Origin: Amycolatopsis sp. A133
GTDB lineage: Bacteria > Actinomycetota > Actinomycetes > Mycobacteriales > Pseudonocardiaceae
DNA: 64,000 nucleotides
Assembly (NCBI RefSeq): GCF_031082405.1
Contig: NZ_JAVHJU010000038.1
Location: 1-64,000 of the forward strand
Direction of reading: 5' to 3'
Shown here: positions 52,402 to 61,308 of the stretch, in pieces
Layout of the letters: each line of letters begins with the position of its first letter
Position numbering within the stretch: position 1 is the first letter of the stretch
The notes under the pieces: generated by a model
The model's input: the letters and a program-made list of their open reading frames with translations, nothing else
Told to the model about the DNA's origin: nothing
The model's database searches: none
Translations under genes and position numbers: made by a program

Positions 52402-53427
52402 GTGAAGTGGGTCCTGCACGTCGACCTCGACCAGTTCATCGCCGCGGTCGAGATCGCCCGCCACCCGGAGCTGCGCGGGAAGCCCGTCGTGGTCGGCGGC
52501 CACGGCGACCCGGCCGAACGCGCCGTCGTCGCGACGGCGTCGTACGAAGCCCGCGAGTTCGGCGTCCACTCCGGCATGCCGCTGCGGATCGCCGCCAAGC
52601 GCTGCCCGGACGCCGTCTTCCTGCCCAGTGACCCCGACGCTTACCTCGAGGTGTCGGCGCGTGTGATGGCCGCGGTGCGGGAGCTGCCGGTGGTGGTCGA
52701 GGTGCTGGGCTGGGACGAGGCCTTCATCGGCGCGGAGACCGCCGATCCGGAGGCCTTGGCCGTCTCGATCAAGGAGGCGGTCGCGCGCGAAACGGGGTTG
52801 TCGTGCGCGGTCGGGATCGGGGACAACAAGCTGCGGGCCAAGCTGGCCACCGGGTTCGGCAAGCCGGGCGGGATCTACCGGCTGACGCAGGAGAACTGGT
52901 GGGACGTGATGGCGGCCCGCCCGACCGACGCGCTGTGGGGCATCGGCGGCAAGACGACGAAGAAGCTCGCCGAGCTGGGCATCCACACGGTCCTCGACCT
53001 GGCCGGCGCCGACCCGGCGGAGCTGGCGGCCCGGTTCGGCCCGAAGACCGGGCCGTGGCTGCGGCTGCTCGGCGGCGGCATCAGCGACGCCGAGGTGAGC
53101 GCGACGCCGTGGGTGGCCCGCTCGCGCAGCCGCGAGACGACGTTCCAGCGCGATCTGACGGACCCGGCGGAGATGGCGGCGGAGGTCTCGGCGCTGGCGA
53201 AGCGCGTCGCCCAAGACGTCCTCGAGGAAGGCCGCCCGGCGGCGCGGGTGGCGGTCAAGGTGCGGTTCGTCCCGTTCCTGACCCACACGCACAGCATCAC
53301 GCTGCCGGAGCCGACGTCGGACGCCGCCGAACTCGACCGCGCCGCCCAGGAGGTGCTCGGGATGTTCGAGCTGACCCGGGCGGTGCGCTTGCTGGGCGTG
53401 CGGGCCGAATTCCCGCGCGAAGACTAG
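52402..53427 (+). CDS. dinB2: Y-family DNA polymerase, DinB2 type
   Basis: 341 residues. Translesion polymerase acting at blocked forks. Catalytic acidic residues: D8 in HVDLDQF and the DE pair in LGWDEAF. The palm/fingers motif YEAREFGVHSGMP, helix-hairpin-helix ALWGIGGKTTKKLAELGI and little-finger domain (about 230-335) are complete. The opening HVDLDQFIAAVE matches mycobacterial DinB2 (HVDLDQFLASVE), not DinB1: the steric-gate position is Ile13 instead of Tyr/Phe, a state linked to ribonucleotide incorporation in M. smegmatis DinB2. No beta-clamp peptide is obvious at the end. GTG start; TAG stop shared with the convergent TetR gene. Confidence 0.88.
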   Translation: MKWVLHVDLDQFIAAVEIARHPELRGKPVVVGGHGDPAERAVVATASYEAREFGVHSGMPLRIAAKRCPDAVFLPSDPDAYLEVSARVMAAVRELPVVVEVLGWDEAFIGAETADPEALAVSIKEAVARETGLSCAVGIGDNKLRAKLATGFGKPGGIYRLTQENWWDVMAARPTDALWGIGGKTTKKLAELGIHTVLDLAGADPAELAARFGPKTGPWLRLLGGGISDAEVSATPWVARSRSRETTFQRDLTDPAEMAAEVSALAKRVAQDVLEEGRPAARVAVKVRFVPFLTHTHSITLPEPTSDAAELDRAAQEVLGMFELTRAVRLLGVRAEFPRED

Positions 53428-54071
53428 AGCCCCTCCGGGAGCGGTAGCGGGCGGTCCGGGTCGAGTTCGACGCCGCCGGCGCGCAGCGTGTGGTCCAGCA
53501 TCGCCCAGATCGTGCCGGTGAGCTGGCCGGTCAGCTGGGGCAGGGTGAGCGTGCCCGGGTGGTCGAGCCAGCGGGTCGTCGCCGATTCGACGTAGCCCAC
53601 CAGGCCGAACGCGATCGTGTCCGCCGGCGCGGGATCCAGCCCGAACGCCGTCAGGTAGCCCGTGAACAGGCCGCTGAGGTGGCGGGCGATCGCCCCGCGG
53701 ACGTCGGGGCCGTCGGGGACGCCGCGGGCGAGGTAGCGGTGCAGGTGGGCGTGCTCGGTCAGCCAGCGCAGGTGCGTCGAGATCACCGTGGAGATCATCT
53801 CGTTCGGCGAGCCCTCGGGGTGCCAGAGCGGGGCCAGATCGGCGGTCACCAGCTCGGCCGCCCGCTGCGCGATCGCCCGGCGGAGATCGGCCGCGCCGTC
53901 GAAGTGCCGGTACAGGCGGGTGCGGGCGACCCCGGCGCGTTCGGCGATCTGCTCGGTCGAGACGTCCGGGCCGTACTCGGCGATGGCGGCCAACGCGGCG
54001 TCGACGAACTCGGCGCGCCGCCGCTCCTGCTGGCCCGCCCAGCGCGTTGCCCGTCCGTCGACCTTGGTCAC
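53424..54071 (-). CDS. TetR-family transcriptional regulator
   Basis: 215 residues. N-terminal TetR helix-turn-helix (RRAEFVDAALAAIAEYGPDVSTEQIAERAGVARTRLYRHF) and an all-helical ligand domain. Divergent from the AurF-type oxygenase with an 88-base gap containing a 31-base palindrome, so it most likely represses both genes. GTG start at 54071. Shares the CTAG stop palindrome (53424-53427) with dinB2. Confidence 0.92.
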   Translation of the reverse strand: MTKVDGRATRWAGQQERRRAEFVDAALAAIAEYGPDVSTEQIAERAGVARTRLYRHFDGAADLRRAIAQRAAELVTADLAPLWHPEGSPNEMISTVISTHLRWLTEHAHLHRYLARGVPDGPDVRGAIARHLSGLFTGYLTAFGLDPAPADTIAFGLVGYVESATTRWLDHPGTLTLPQLTGQLTGTIWAMLDHTLRAGGVELDPDRPLPLPEGL

Positions 54072-54115
54072 GGCAAAAGCCTACTCACGGACCGCCGGGC
54101 GGTGTACGCTCCCCG

Positions 54116-54146
54116 AAGTAACTAGTACACCGTGTACCCCCTACTT
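54116..54146. promoter_or_regulatory. TetR-type operator, 31-base palindrome
   Basis: GTACAC-C-GTGTAC (54125-54137) is flanked symmetrically, 4 bases out on each side, by AAGTA (54116-54120) and TACTT (54142-54146). The centre at 54131 is common to both arms. It ends 13 bases before the oxygenase start. Confidence 0.65.
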
Positions 54147-54159
54147 TCCGGAGGTCGCC

Positions 54160-55050
54160 ATGGGCGTCGAGGCCCAGGACCGGGACGTCACCGCGGCTCG
54201 CCTGCTCAAGAGCTCCGCGAAGAACTCCTACGACCCGCATGTCGACATCGACTGGGGCGCGCCGCTCGCCGAGGGCAAGGCGTACATGCCGCTCGAACGC
54301 GTCTCCCTCTACGGCACGGACCTCTGGGCGAAGCTGACGCCCGAGCAGCGGATCGAGCTGTCCAAGCACGAGATCGCCAGCATCATGAGCGTCGGCCTGT
54401 GGTTCGAGATCGTCCTGATGCAGCTGCTCGCCCGGTACGTCTTCGACCTGGACGCGCGCACCGAGCACGCGCAGTACGCCATGACCGAGATCGGCGACGA
54501 GACCCGGCACTCGGTGATGTTCGCCCGCACCGCCGAGCGGCTCGGCGTCCCGCGCTACGGCGTCCCCAAGGTCGTGCACCGCGCCGCCAAGGTGTTCGGC
54601 GCGACCGCCGCCGGGCCGTCGATGTTCGCCAGCGTGCTGGTCGCCGAGGAGACCACCGACCGGCTGCAGCGGTCGATGATGGACGACGACGGCATCCAGC
54701 CGCTGATCCGCTCGGTCAACCGCATCCACGTGGTCGAGGAGGCCCGGCACGTCCGGTTCGCCAAGGAAGAGGTGCTGCGGGAGACGCCGAAGCTGTCGAA
54801 GGCGGCCCTGCAGCGCCACCGGCTGCGGACCGCACTGGTCGCGTTCGGCGTGATCGACAGCATGGTCGACCCGCGGATCTACCGCAGCGTCGGGATCGCC
54901 CCGCGGGAAGGCCGCGCCGCGGCGCTGGCGAACCTGCACTTCCAGGAGACACGCCGCTGGATGGCGGAGAAGATCGTGCCGTTCCTGCGCGAGGCCGGGC
55001 TGATCGGCGGCCGCTCGGAAGGCATCTGGCGGCGGGCGCACCTGCTCTAA
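54160..55050 (+). CDS. AurF-type diiron oxygenase
   Basis: 296 residues. A helical diiron protein of the p-aminobenzoate N-oxygenase AurF family. Metal-ligand motifs in order: [21 protein letters not shown] (ExxH), [11 protein letters not shown] and [13 protein letters not shown] (E-x-x-R-H). All carboxylate/His ligands are present. AurF oxidises an aryl amine to nitro; other members have different substrates. ATG follows CGGAGGTC. Controlled by the divergent TetR. No polyketide or other biosynthetic genes lie next to it. Confidence 0.85.
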   Translation: MGVEAQDRDVTAARLLKSSAKNSYDPHVDIDWGAPLAEGKAYMPLERVSLYGTDLWAKLTPEQRIELSKHEIASIMSVGLWFEIVLMQLLARYVFDLDARTEHAQYAMTEIGDETRHSVMFARTAERLGVPRYGVPKVVHRAAKVFGATAAGPSMFASVLVAEETTDRLQRSMMDDDGIQPLIRSVNRIHVVEEARHVRFAKEEVLRETPKLSKAALQRHRLRTALVAFGVIDSMVDPRIYRSVGIAPREGRAAALANLHFQETRRWMAEKIVPFLREAGLIGGRSEGIWRRAHLL

Positions 55051-55091
55051 ACCCTTCGCGCCGGGTGCCGGATTCCGCCAGGATTGCCCCG

Positions 55092-55574
55092 GTGATCACG
55101 ATCAGGACGGCCCGCGCCGCCGACGAAGCCGCGCTCGCCGAAATCGACCGGCGGACCTGGACCTCCACCGTGTCCCCCGCTCCCCCGCCGCCGCCCGGCA
55201 CGCCCTTCTTCGGCGACGGCGCGCGGCCCGGGAACTTCCTCGTCGCGGAGCACGAAGGCGTGGTCGCCGGGTATGTCCACCTCACCGCGGGGTTCGACAT
55301 CGACGCCCACCGGCACGTGCTCGTGATCGGCGGGCTCGCGGTCGACCCGGACCGGCAGCGGCTCGGCATCGGGCGGCAGCTCGTGGCCGCCGCGGTGGCC
55401 GTGGCGCGCAAGCGCGGCGCCCGCAAGCTGACGCTGCGCGTGCTGGGTCACAACACCGCCGCGCGCCGGATCTACGAGCAGTGCGGGTTCGTCGTGGAAG
55501 GCGTGCTGCGGGGCGAATTCCGCATCGACGGCGTCGACGTCGACGACGTGCTCATGGCCCGTTCGCTCGCTTGA
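55092..55574 (+). CDS. GNAT N-acetyltransferase
   Basis: 160 residues. Motif [31 protein letters not shown] with the R-x-x-G-x-G acetyl-CoA loop, then motif [23 protein letters not shown] Pro-rich insert ([16 protein letters not shown]) near residue 30 precedes the second strand. Substrate unknown (small amine or peptide N-terminus). GTG start with weak ribosome site, 41 bases after the oxygenase stop, so read-through expression is possible. Confidence 0.85.
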   Translation: MITIRTARAADEAALAEIDRRTWTSTVSPAPPPPPGTPFFGDGARPGNFLVAEHEGVVAGYVHLTAGFDIDAHRHVLVIGGLAVDPDRQRLGIGRQLVAAAVAVARKRGARKLTLRVLGHNTAARRIYEQCGFVVEGVLRGEFRIDGVDVDDVLMARSLA

Positions 55575-55606
55575 CAGCCTCGCGGCGGCTTTGCCATCCT
55601 GGTCGC

Positions 55607-55678
55607 GGGCCGAGAGGCGCTGCGACGGAGATCCCTTCCGCCACGCTCGGCCCGTTACCACGACTCCAAGGGCGCCTC
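55607..55678 (+). ncRNA. SAH riboswitch aptamer
   Basis: The layout and core match the S-adenosylhomocysteine riboswitch class: P1 GGGCCGAG (55607-55614) pairs with CTCGGCCC (55646-55653), the conserved GGCGCTGCGACGG core follows, CCGCCACGCTCGG closes, and the downstream GCGCCTC (55672-55678) pairs with GAGGCGC (55614-55620) to form the pseudoknot. It lies upstream of ahcY, the canonical target. The strand that forms the pseudoknot is also the 5' arm of a terminator, suggesting that SAH binding turns transcription on. Confidence 0.85.
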
Positions 55679-55704
55679 CCGCGAGGGAGGTGCCTTCTTC
55701 TTTG
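55671..55704 (+). terminator. Intrinsic terminator of the SAH riboswitch
   Basis: GGCGCCTCCC (55671-55680), loop GCGA, GGGAGGTGCC (55685-55694, one G-U pair), then TTCTTCTTT. The 5' arm overlaps the aptamer pseudoknot strand (55672-55678), so the two structures exclude each other. Confidence 0.8.
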
Positions 55705-55765
55705 TCCGCAAGGACTTCCGCGCTGCCTCCCGAGCGTCCCGACGAACTCCGGAGTGCACCGAAGC

Positions 55766-57226
<1,461 letters not shown>

Positions 57227-57350
57227 TCCAAGATTGCTCCATTCGCCGTAGTTTGGTTTATCGCGAAACTGGCCATCCTCCCCTCGAGAGAAGCGCATCC
57301 GCCCGGACGGCACGGAGCCGGGCCGGGTCTCGTGCGAAGGAGTGTGTGAA

Positions 57351-57506
57351 GTGATCGTTCTCGGTGTGATTCTCCTGGTCATCGGGTTCATCGTCGGTAT
57401 CCCGGTGCTGTACACCATCGGCATCATTCTCGCGGTGGCCGGTGTGGCACTGGCCATCCTGGGCGGCACCGGCCGCCGGATCGGTGGCCGGGCGCACTGG
57501 TACTGA
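57351..57506 (+). CDS. Very small hydrophobic protein (DUF6131-like)
   Basis: 51 residues: GTG start after GAAGGAG with 8-base spacing, one long hydrophobic hairpin (VILLVIGFIVGIPVLYTIGIILAVAGVALAILGG), and a basic end GRRIGGRAHWY. Codon bias fits a real gene. It resembles the DUF6131 family of tiny actinobacterial membrane proteins, of unknown function, often in stress settings. No sigma-B-type box was found upstream. Separate from ahcY by a 124-base gap. Confidence 0.75.
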   Translation: MIVLGVILLVIGFIVGIPVLYTIGIILAVAGVALAILGGTGRRIGGRAHWY

Positions 57507-57522
57507 TCCCGGAACTCCCGCC

Positions 57523-57569
57523 AACGGCCTGGCACGCGTCAGCAGCAATGCTGGCCGCGCCAGGCCGTT
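57523..57569. terminator. Bidirectional terminator-like stem
   Basis: AACGGCCTGGC (57523-57533) pairs with GCCAGGCCGTT (57559-57569), 11 bp, between the convergent DUF6131-like and CDF genes. Its right arm lies inside the end of the CDF coding region. No clear T tract. Confidence 0.4.
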
Positions 57570-58195
57570 CGGCCTTCCTGCACCGCCACCCCGGCGATCG
57601 CGAGCGCGACGACCGGGTCGGCCCACCACCAGCCGAACAGGGCGTTGAGCAGCAATCCGGCCAGCAGCACCGCGGAAAGGTAAGCGCAGAGCAAAGTCTG
57701 CCGCGAATCCGCGACGGCGCTGGCGGAGGCCAGTTCCCGCCCGGCCCGGCGCTGCGCCGCGGAAAGCGCGGGCATCACGGCCAGGGAAATGGCCGCGAGC
57801 ACAATTCCGGTCCGGGAGGTTTCCGGCGGCTCGCCGGTGAAAAACGTACTGACAGCTTCCCCTGTGACGTAAATCGCGAGCGCGAAGAAGGAAATCGCGA
57901 TCGCCTGCAACGCCCGCCGTTCCCGGGCTTCCGGATCGTGGCCGGAGAACTGCCACGCGACCGCGGCGGCCGAGGCGACCTCGATCACCGAGTCCAGCCC
58001 GAAGCCGATCAGCGCCCCGGACGAAGCCGCCGCACCGGCGGTCAGGGCGACGACGGCCTCGACGACGTTGTAGGTGATGGTCGCCGCCACGAGCAGCCGG
58101 ATCCGGCGCACCAGCAGCGCCCGGCGATCCGGCTCCACCGCGGGTGCCGCGCAGCAGCCGTCGGCGCAGGTTTCCGTGGCCGGTTCCGGTTTCAC
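57539..58195 (-). CDS. CDF-like cation exporter with Cys-rich ends
   Basis: 218 residues, about five to six helices. The CDF metal-site helix reads GALIGFGLDSVIEVAS (Asp and Glu in place of the usual HxxxD). The protein lacks the typical cytosolic C-terminal domain but has thiol ends: CADGCC near residue 10 and QHCC at the very end, suiting soft metals such as Cd(II) or Pb(II). The start overlaps the CmtR stop by 4 bases, so the sensor and exporter form one operon. Expected role: metal efflux under CmtR control. Confidence 0.85.
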   Translation of the reverse strand: MKPEPATETCADGCCAAPAVEPDRRALLVRRIRLLVAATITYNVVEAVVALTAGAAASSGALIGFGLDSVIEVASAAAVAWQFSGHDPEARERRALQAIAISFFALAIYVTGEAVSTFFTGEPPETSRTGIVLAAISLAVMPALSAAQRRAGRELASASAVADSRQTLLCAYLSAVLLAGLLLNALFGWWWADPVVALAIAGVAVQEGRTAWRGQHCC

Positions 58196-58524
58196 CGCAG
58201 CGCCGCCCGCTCGTCCTCACAGGCTTCGCGCGGTTCCACCGCCAAAACGACCTGGACGAGCTCCCGCAGCGCGCGGGCCAAGTGGGCGTCGGCGATCTCG
58301 TACCGCACCTGACGGCCCTCGTAGCCGGCCACGACGAGCCCGCAGCCGCGCAGGCACGACAGGTGGTTCGACACGTTCGACCGGCTCAGCCCCAGCTCGG
58401 TCGCCAGCCGCCCGGGATAGGCGGGACCGTCGAGCAGTGCGGTCAGGATCCGGCAGCGGGTCGGGTCGGACAGGGCCCGGCCGATGCGGGCCAGCGCCGA
58501 CTCGCGCGTCTCACAGGTCACCAT
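58192..58524 (-). CDS. cmtR: Cd(II)/Pb(II)-sensing ArsR-family repressor CmtR
   Basis: 110 residues. Winged helix DPTRCRILTALLDGPAYPGRLATELGLSRSNVSNHLSCLRGCGLV. The metal-sensing Cys of M. tuberculosis CmtR are all present at the same numbers: C57 and C61 in the recognition-helix region (NHLSCLRGCG) and C102 in the C-terminal tail (EAC). C4 and C24 also match. CmtR leaves DNA on binding Cd/Pb. Here it is coupled to a CDF-type exporter instead of the P-type ATPase CmtA. GTG/ATG choice is not an issue: the ATG aligns with the known N-terminus. Confidence 0.93.
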   Translation of the reverse strand: MVTCETRESALARIGRALSDPTRCRILTALLDGPAYPGRLATELGLSRSNVSNHLSCLRGCGLVVAGYEGRQVRYEIADAHLARALRELVQVVLAVEPREACEDERAALR

Positions 58525-58574
58525 GCAGTGAACTGTACATCAGGCGCTGACCTATCCACACCGGACACGTCCGG

Positions 58575-58626
58575 AAAAGAAAAGGGTCCTCCGGCTCCGA
58601 GGGGGAGGGAGAGCCGAAGGACCTCG
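58575..58626 (-). ncRNA. Candidate 6C-like small RNA
   Basis: On the minus strand, GGTCCTTCGGCTC (58611-58623) pairs with GAGCCGGAGGACC (58585-58597), 12 of 13 pairs, around a C-rich loop (TCCCTCCCCCTCG). It is followed directly by CCTTTTCTTTT, an intrinsic-terminator tail. A promoter (58629-58658) would start RNA a few bases before the stem, giving an RNA of about 50 bases. C-rich loops are the hallmark of the actinobacterial 6C RNA, but only one hairpin is seen, so the class is tentative. Confidence 0.45.
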
Positions 58627-58628
58627 TT

Positions 58629-58658
58629 AGTGTTAGCACATCGCCAAGCCCGTGTACA
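58629..58658 (-). promoter_or_regulatory. Promoter of the small RNA
   Basis: Minus-strand TGTACA (58653-58658), 17-base spacer, TAACACT (58629-58635). The -10 ends only 6 bases before the hairpin stem, so it seems dedicated to a short transcript. Confidence 0.45.
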
Positions 58659-58759
58659 CAGCTGCATACACGATCGGGTTACGGCCTTGACGCCGTGCGG
58701 GCCTTCCCGGCGGGTGCGGACCACCCGGCGGAAAGGCCCGCAGGGTCCCGGCGGGAGGC

Positions 58760-58969
58760 TCAGGAAGCCTGGTGCAGCAGGGATTTCCGCAGCGCGGCGG
58801 CACAGCCGCACCCGCTGCCGATGCCCTGGCAGTCGACGATCAGCGCGTGCCGCACGCGGTCACCGTCCTGACAGGCCGGATCGGTGCACTCGGCGAACCC
58901 GCCTTCCGGGTGCACCACCAGCGTGCCGTGGCAGTGATCGATCCTCGCGTGACAAGAGGCGCATTCCAT
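58760..58969 (-). CDS. Small Cys/His-rich protein, probable zinc binder
   Basis: 69 residues with nine Cys and several His: CASCHARIDHCHG at the start, CTDPACQ in the middle and GSGCGCAAALRK near the end. CxxC and CxC spacing suggests a zinc ribbon or a metal-storage peptide. No family name can be given. It precedes the small RNA and the cmtR/CDF metal operon on the same strand, so a link with metals is plausible but unproven. Confidence 0.65.
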   Translation of the reverse strand: MECASCHARIDHCHGTLVVHPEGGFAECTDPACQDGDRVRHALIVDCQGIGSGCGCAAALRKSLLHQAS

Positions 58970-59080
58970 GACCGGCCGCCTTTCCGTGCTCGTGGCCGAC
59001 GTCCACCCAAGGTAGGACCGGAAAGCGTCCGCACCCGGTACGCCGGCGGCGTGTCGGCCCGATCACCCGTCCGGGTGGGT

Positions 59081-59947
59081 TCAAGCGGACTTCGGCGCCC
59101 GCTTGCGCGCGGCCGGCTTCTTCTTCACCGGCTCTTCGTCCTCATCGGACGCCTCCGAAGAGGACTGGCGCGACTTCTTCGCGGCGTCCACACTGGCCTG
59201 CAGCGCGGCCATCAGGTCGACGACGCCCTCCTTGGCGGTGACCGCCGCGGGCTTGGTCGTCTCGTCCCCCGCGACCTTGGCCTCGATCATCTCTTCCAGG
59301 GCCTCGCGGTAGTGGTCGCGGTACTTGTCCGGCTCGAACACCGGCTCGGCCAGCGAGTCGATCAGCGACCCGGCCATGGACAGCTCCTGCGGCCGGATCT
59401 GCGGCGGGTCGTCGCGCAGGAAGGGGAAGTCGGGTTCGCGGACCTCGTCCGGCCACAGCATCGTCGTCATCACCAGCACGTCGGCGTGCACGCGCAGCAC
59501 CGCCATGCTCTCCCGCTGCCGGACGGCGACCTTCGCCACGGCCACCTGGCTCGACTTGTGCAGCGCGTCCCGCAGCACGATGTACGGCTTCACCGCGTTC
59601 TTCTGCGGCTCCAGGTAGTACGTCCGGTCGTATTGGATCGGGTCGATCGACTCGAGCGGCACGAACTCCAGGACGTCGATCGTGCGCTGGGTGGTCAGCG
59701 GCAGCTCGGCCATCTCCGCGTCGGTGATCACCACCATCTCGCCGTCGGGCAGCTCGTAGCCCTTGGCGATCTCGGCGTACGGCACTTCCTGGCCGTCGAT
59801 CGTGCAGAACCGCTTGTACTGGATGCGGCCGCCGTCGGCCTCGTGCACCTGCCGGAGGGAGACGTTCTTGTTCTCGGTGGCCGCGTACATCTGGATCGGG
59901 ATGCTGACCAGCCCGAACGACACCGAGCCCTTCCACATCGCCCGCAT
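59081..59947 (-). CDS. ku: Ku protein, non-homologous end joining
   Basis: 288 residues. Bacterial Ku homodimer ring: opens with MWKGSVSFGLVSIPIQMY, then QYKRFC, the central MVVITDAEMAEL and YYLEPQ..AVKPYIVLRDAL blocks, and AGSLIDSLAEPVFEPDKYRDHYREAL. After the core (to about residue 255) there is a Ser/Asp/Glu stretch and a Lys/Arg-rich tail (VKKKPAARKRAPK) as in DNA-threading Ku variants. It binds double-strand ends and recruits LigD, which is not in the window. ATG at 59947 follows GGAGGT at 7 bases; an in-frame GTG lies three codons upstream. Confidence 0.95.
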   Translation of the reverse strand: MRAMWKGSVSFGLVSIPIQMYAATENKNVSLRQVHEADGGRIQYKRFCTIDGQEVPYAEIAKGYELPDGEMVVITDAEMAELPLTTQRTIDVLEFVPLESIDPIQYDRTYYLEPQKNAVKPYIVLRDALHKSSQVAVAKVAVRQRESMAVLRVHADVLVMTTMLWPDEVREPDFPFLRDDPPQIRPQELSMAGSLIDSLAEPVFEPDKYRDHYREALEEMIEAKVAGDETTKPAAVTAKEGVVDLMAALQASVDAAKKSRQSSSEASDEDEEPVKKKPAARKRAPKSA

Positions 59948-60043
59948 GCCACGCACCTCCGATGTGCCACCCTGTCGCCTTCACGCTACGTGACAACCGT
60001 AGCCCGAATCGTCCCTCCGCGACAGTCCAGCACCTCCGGCGAT

Positions 60044-61270
60044 CTAGACCTCTGCCAGGTACTTCTCCCAGAGTGCGGGGTCCATGAACCAGTGCTGGAA
60101 GTCGGAGGGGTCCATGAAACCGTTCACGAACCGCCTCGCGACGGCGGGGTTCTGCCCCGCCACCCCCAGGATCTGGAGCACGTGCGGGGGCGGCGGCAGG
60201 AGCAGCGCGTTCGTCCATTCGGTCACGTGCCGGGCGTACTCCCAGTAGCGCTCGAACGTCGCTTCCATCCACTCCGCGTCGAACGGCCGGTCCCCGCGTT
60301 CGAGGATCGCGGCCAGGTAGGTCGCCGCGCAGTGGCTCGCGTTGTTCGAGCCCTGGCCGGTGATCGGGTCGTTCGCGACGACGACGTCGGCCATGCCCAG
60401 CACGATCGCCCCGCCGCCCACGGTGCCGACCGGGTGGCGGACCACCGGCGTGTACCCGCCGGCCAGCGTCGCCTTCGCGTCGGTCAGCTCCGCGTCGCGG
60501 CAGCGGTCGTACTCCCACGGCACGAACCGCCGCATCAGGTCGAGCACGCGCCGGAAGTGCTCGTCCGGGCCCGGGCGGTCGTCGAAGCAGTCCAGCGGCC
60601 CGCCGGGCACCCCTTCGAAGAAGAGGATGTCGCAGTTGCCGCTCAGCGTGTACGCCGGGATCATGAACAGCTCGCCGACCCCGGGGACGATGTTGAACCG
60701 CACCCCCACCTTCCCGGGGTGCTCCGGCCGGCGGCCCACCCCGTGGGCGTAGACCAGCGAAAGCGCGCGCATCGGCTGCGTGAACGGCGACCGCTCGGGC
60801 ACGCGGTCGAACAGCTGGACCAGCTCGCCCTTGCCGGCCGAGATGATCACCAGGTCGTAGAGCCGGGCCAGCGCGTCCAGTTCGGACGTCATCACGCCGT
60901 GGATGACGAGCTTGCCGCCGCGGTCTTCGAACAGCTCGAGCCAGCCGGCCATCTTGACCCGCTGGTCGACCGACTGCGCGGGGTGGTCGAGCTCGGCGAA
61001 CCAGTCGAGCGCGCGGCCGCCGTCCGGCGCGGCCACCGAGACGCCGAGGCCTTCGACGTCGACGGTCTCGGCCTCCCACAGGTTCAGCCCGAGGTCCCGC
61101 TCGTGCTGCAGGGCGTCGTGGAACATGCACTGCGTCGACATCACCCGCCCGGACCGGATCTCCTCCGGTGTCCGTGCGGACATCACCGTGACGTCGTAGT
61201 CCTTCGCCTGCAGCCCGAGGGCCAGCTGCAGGCCGGACTGCCCGGCGCCCACGACCAGGACCTTGCGCAT
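60044..61270 (-). CDS. StyA-like FAD monooxygenase of the conservon
   Basis: 408 residues. N-terminal FAD motif KVLVVGAGQSGLQLALGL, RSGRVMSTQCMFHDAL, and the VANDPITGQGSNNASHCAATYL motif typical of the styrene/indole monooxygenase (StyA) family, which epoxidises alkenes using FADH2 supplied by a reductase. No StyB-type reductase is adjacent; the flavin reductase at 26.8 kb is far away. It starts 38 bases after the conservon GTPase, in the same direction, where many conservons carry a cytochrome P450 (CvnE). Confidence 0.85.
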   Translation of the reverse strand: MRKVLVVGAGQSGLQLALGLQAKDYDVTVMSARTPEEIRSGRVMSTQCMFHDALQHERDLGLNLWEAETVDVEGLGVSVAAPDGGRALDWFAELDHPAQSVDQRVKMAGWLELFEDRGGKLVIHGVMTSELDALARLYDLVIISAGKGELVQLFDRVPERSPFTQPMRALSLVYAHGVGRRPEHPGKVGVRFNIVPGVGELFMIPAYTLSGNCDILFFEGVPGGPLDCFDDRPGPDEHFRRVLDLMRRFVPWEYDRCRDAELTDAKATLAGGYTPVVRHPVGTVGGGAIVLGMADVVVANDPITGQGSNNASHCAATYLAAILERGDRPFDAEWMEATFERYWEYARHVTEWTNALLLPPPPHVLQILGVAGQNPAVARRFVNGFMDPSDFQHWFMDPALWEKYLAEV

Positions 61271-61308
61271 GGGGACCCTTCACCTTCCGGGGTGAGACGT
61301 GCGGGGAT

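Noticed and set aside
58518-58811. Cys-containing leader peptide reading through the small-RNA hairpin
   Set aside because: A possible start exists (MQLCTRAW...), but the promoter lies within that frame and would transcribe only downstream of it, so a leader peptide is not supported.
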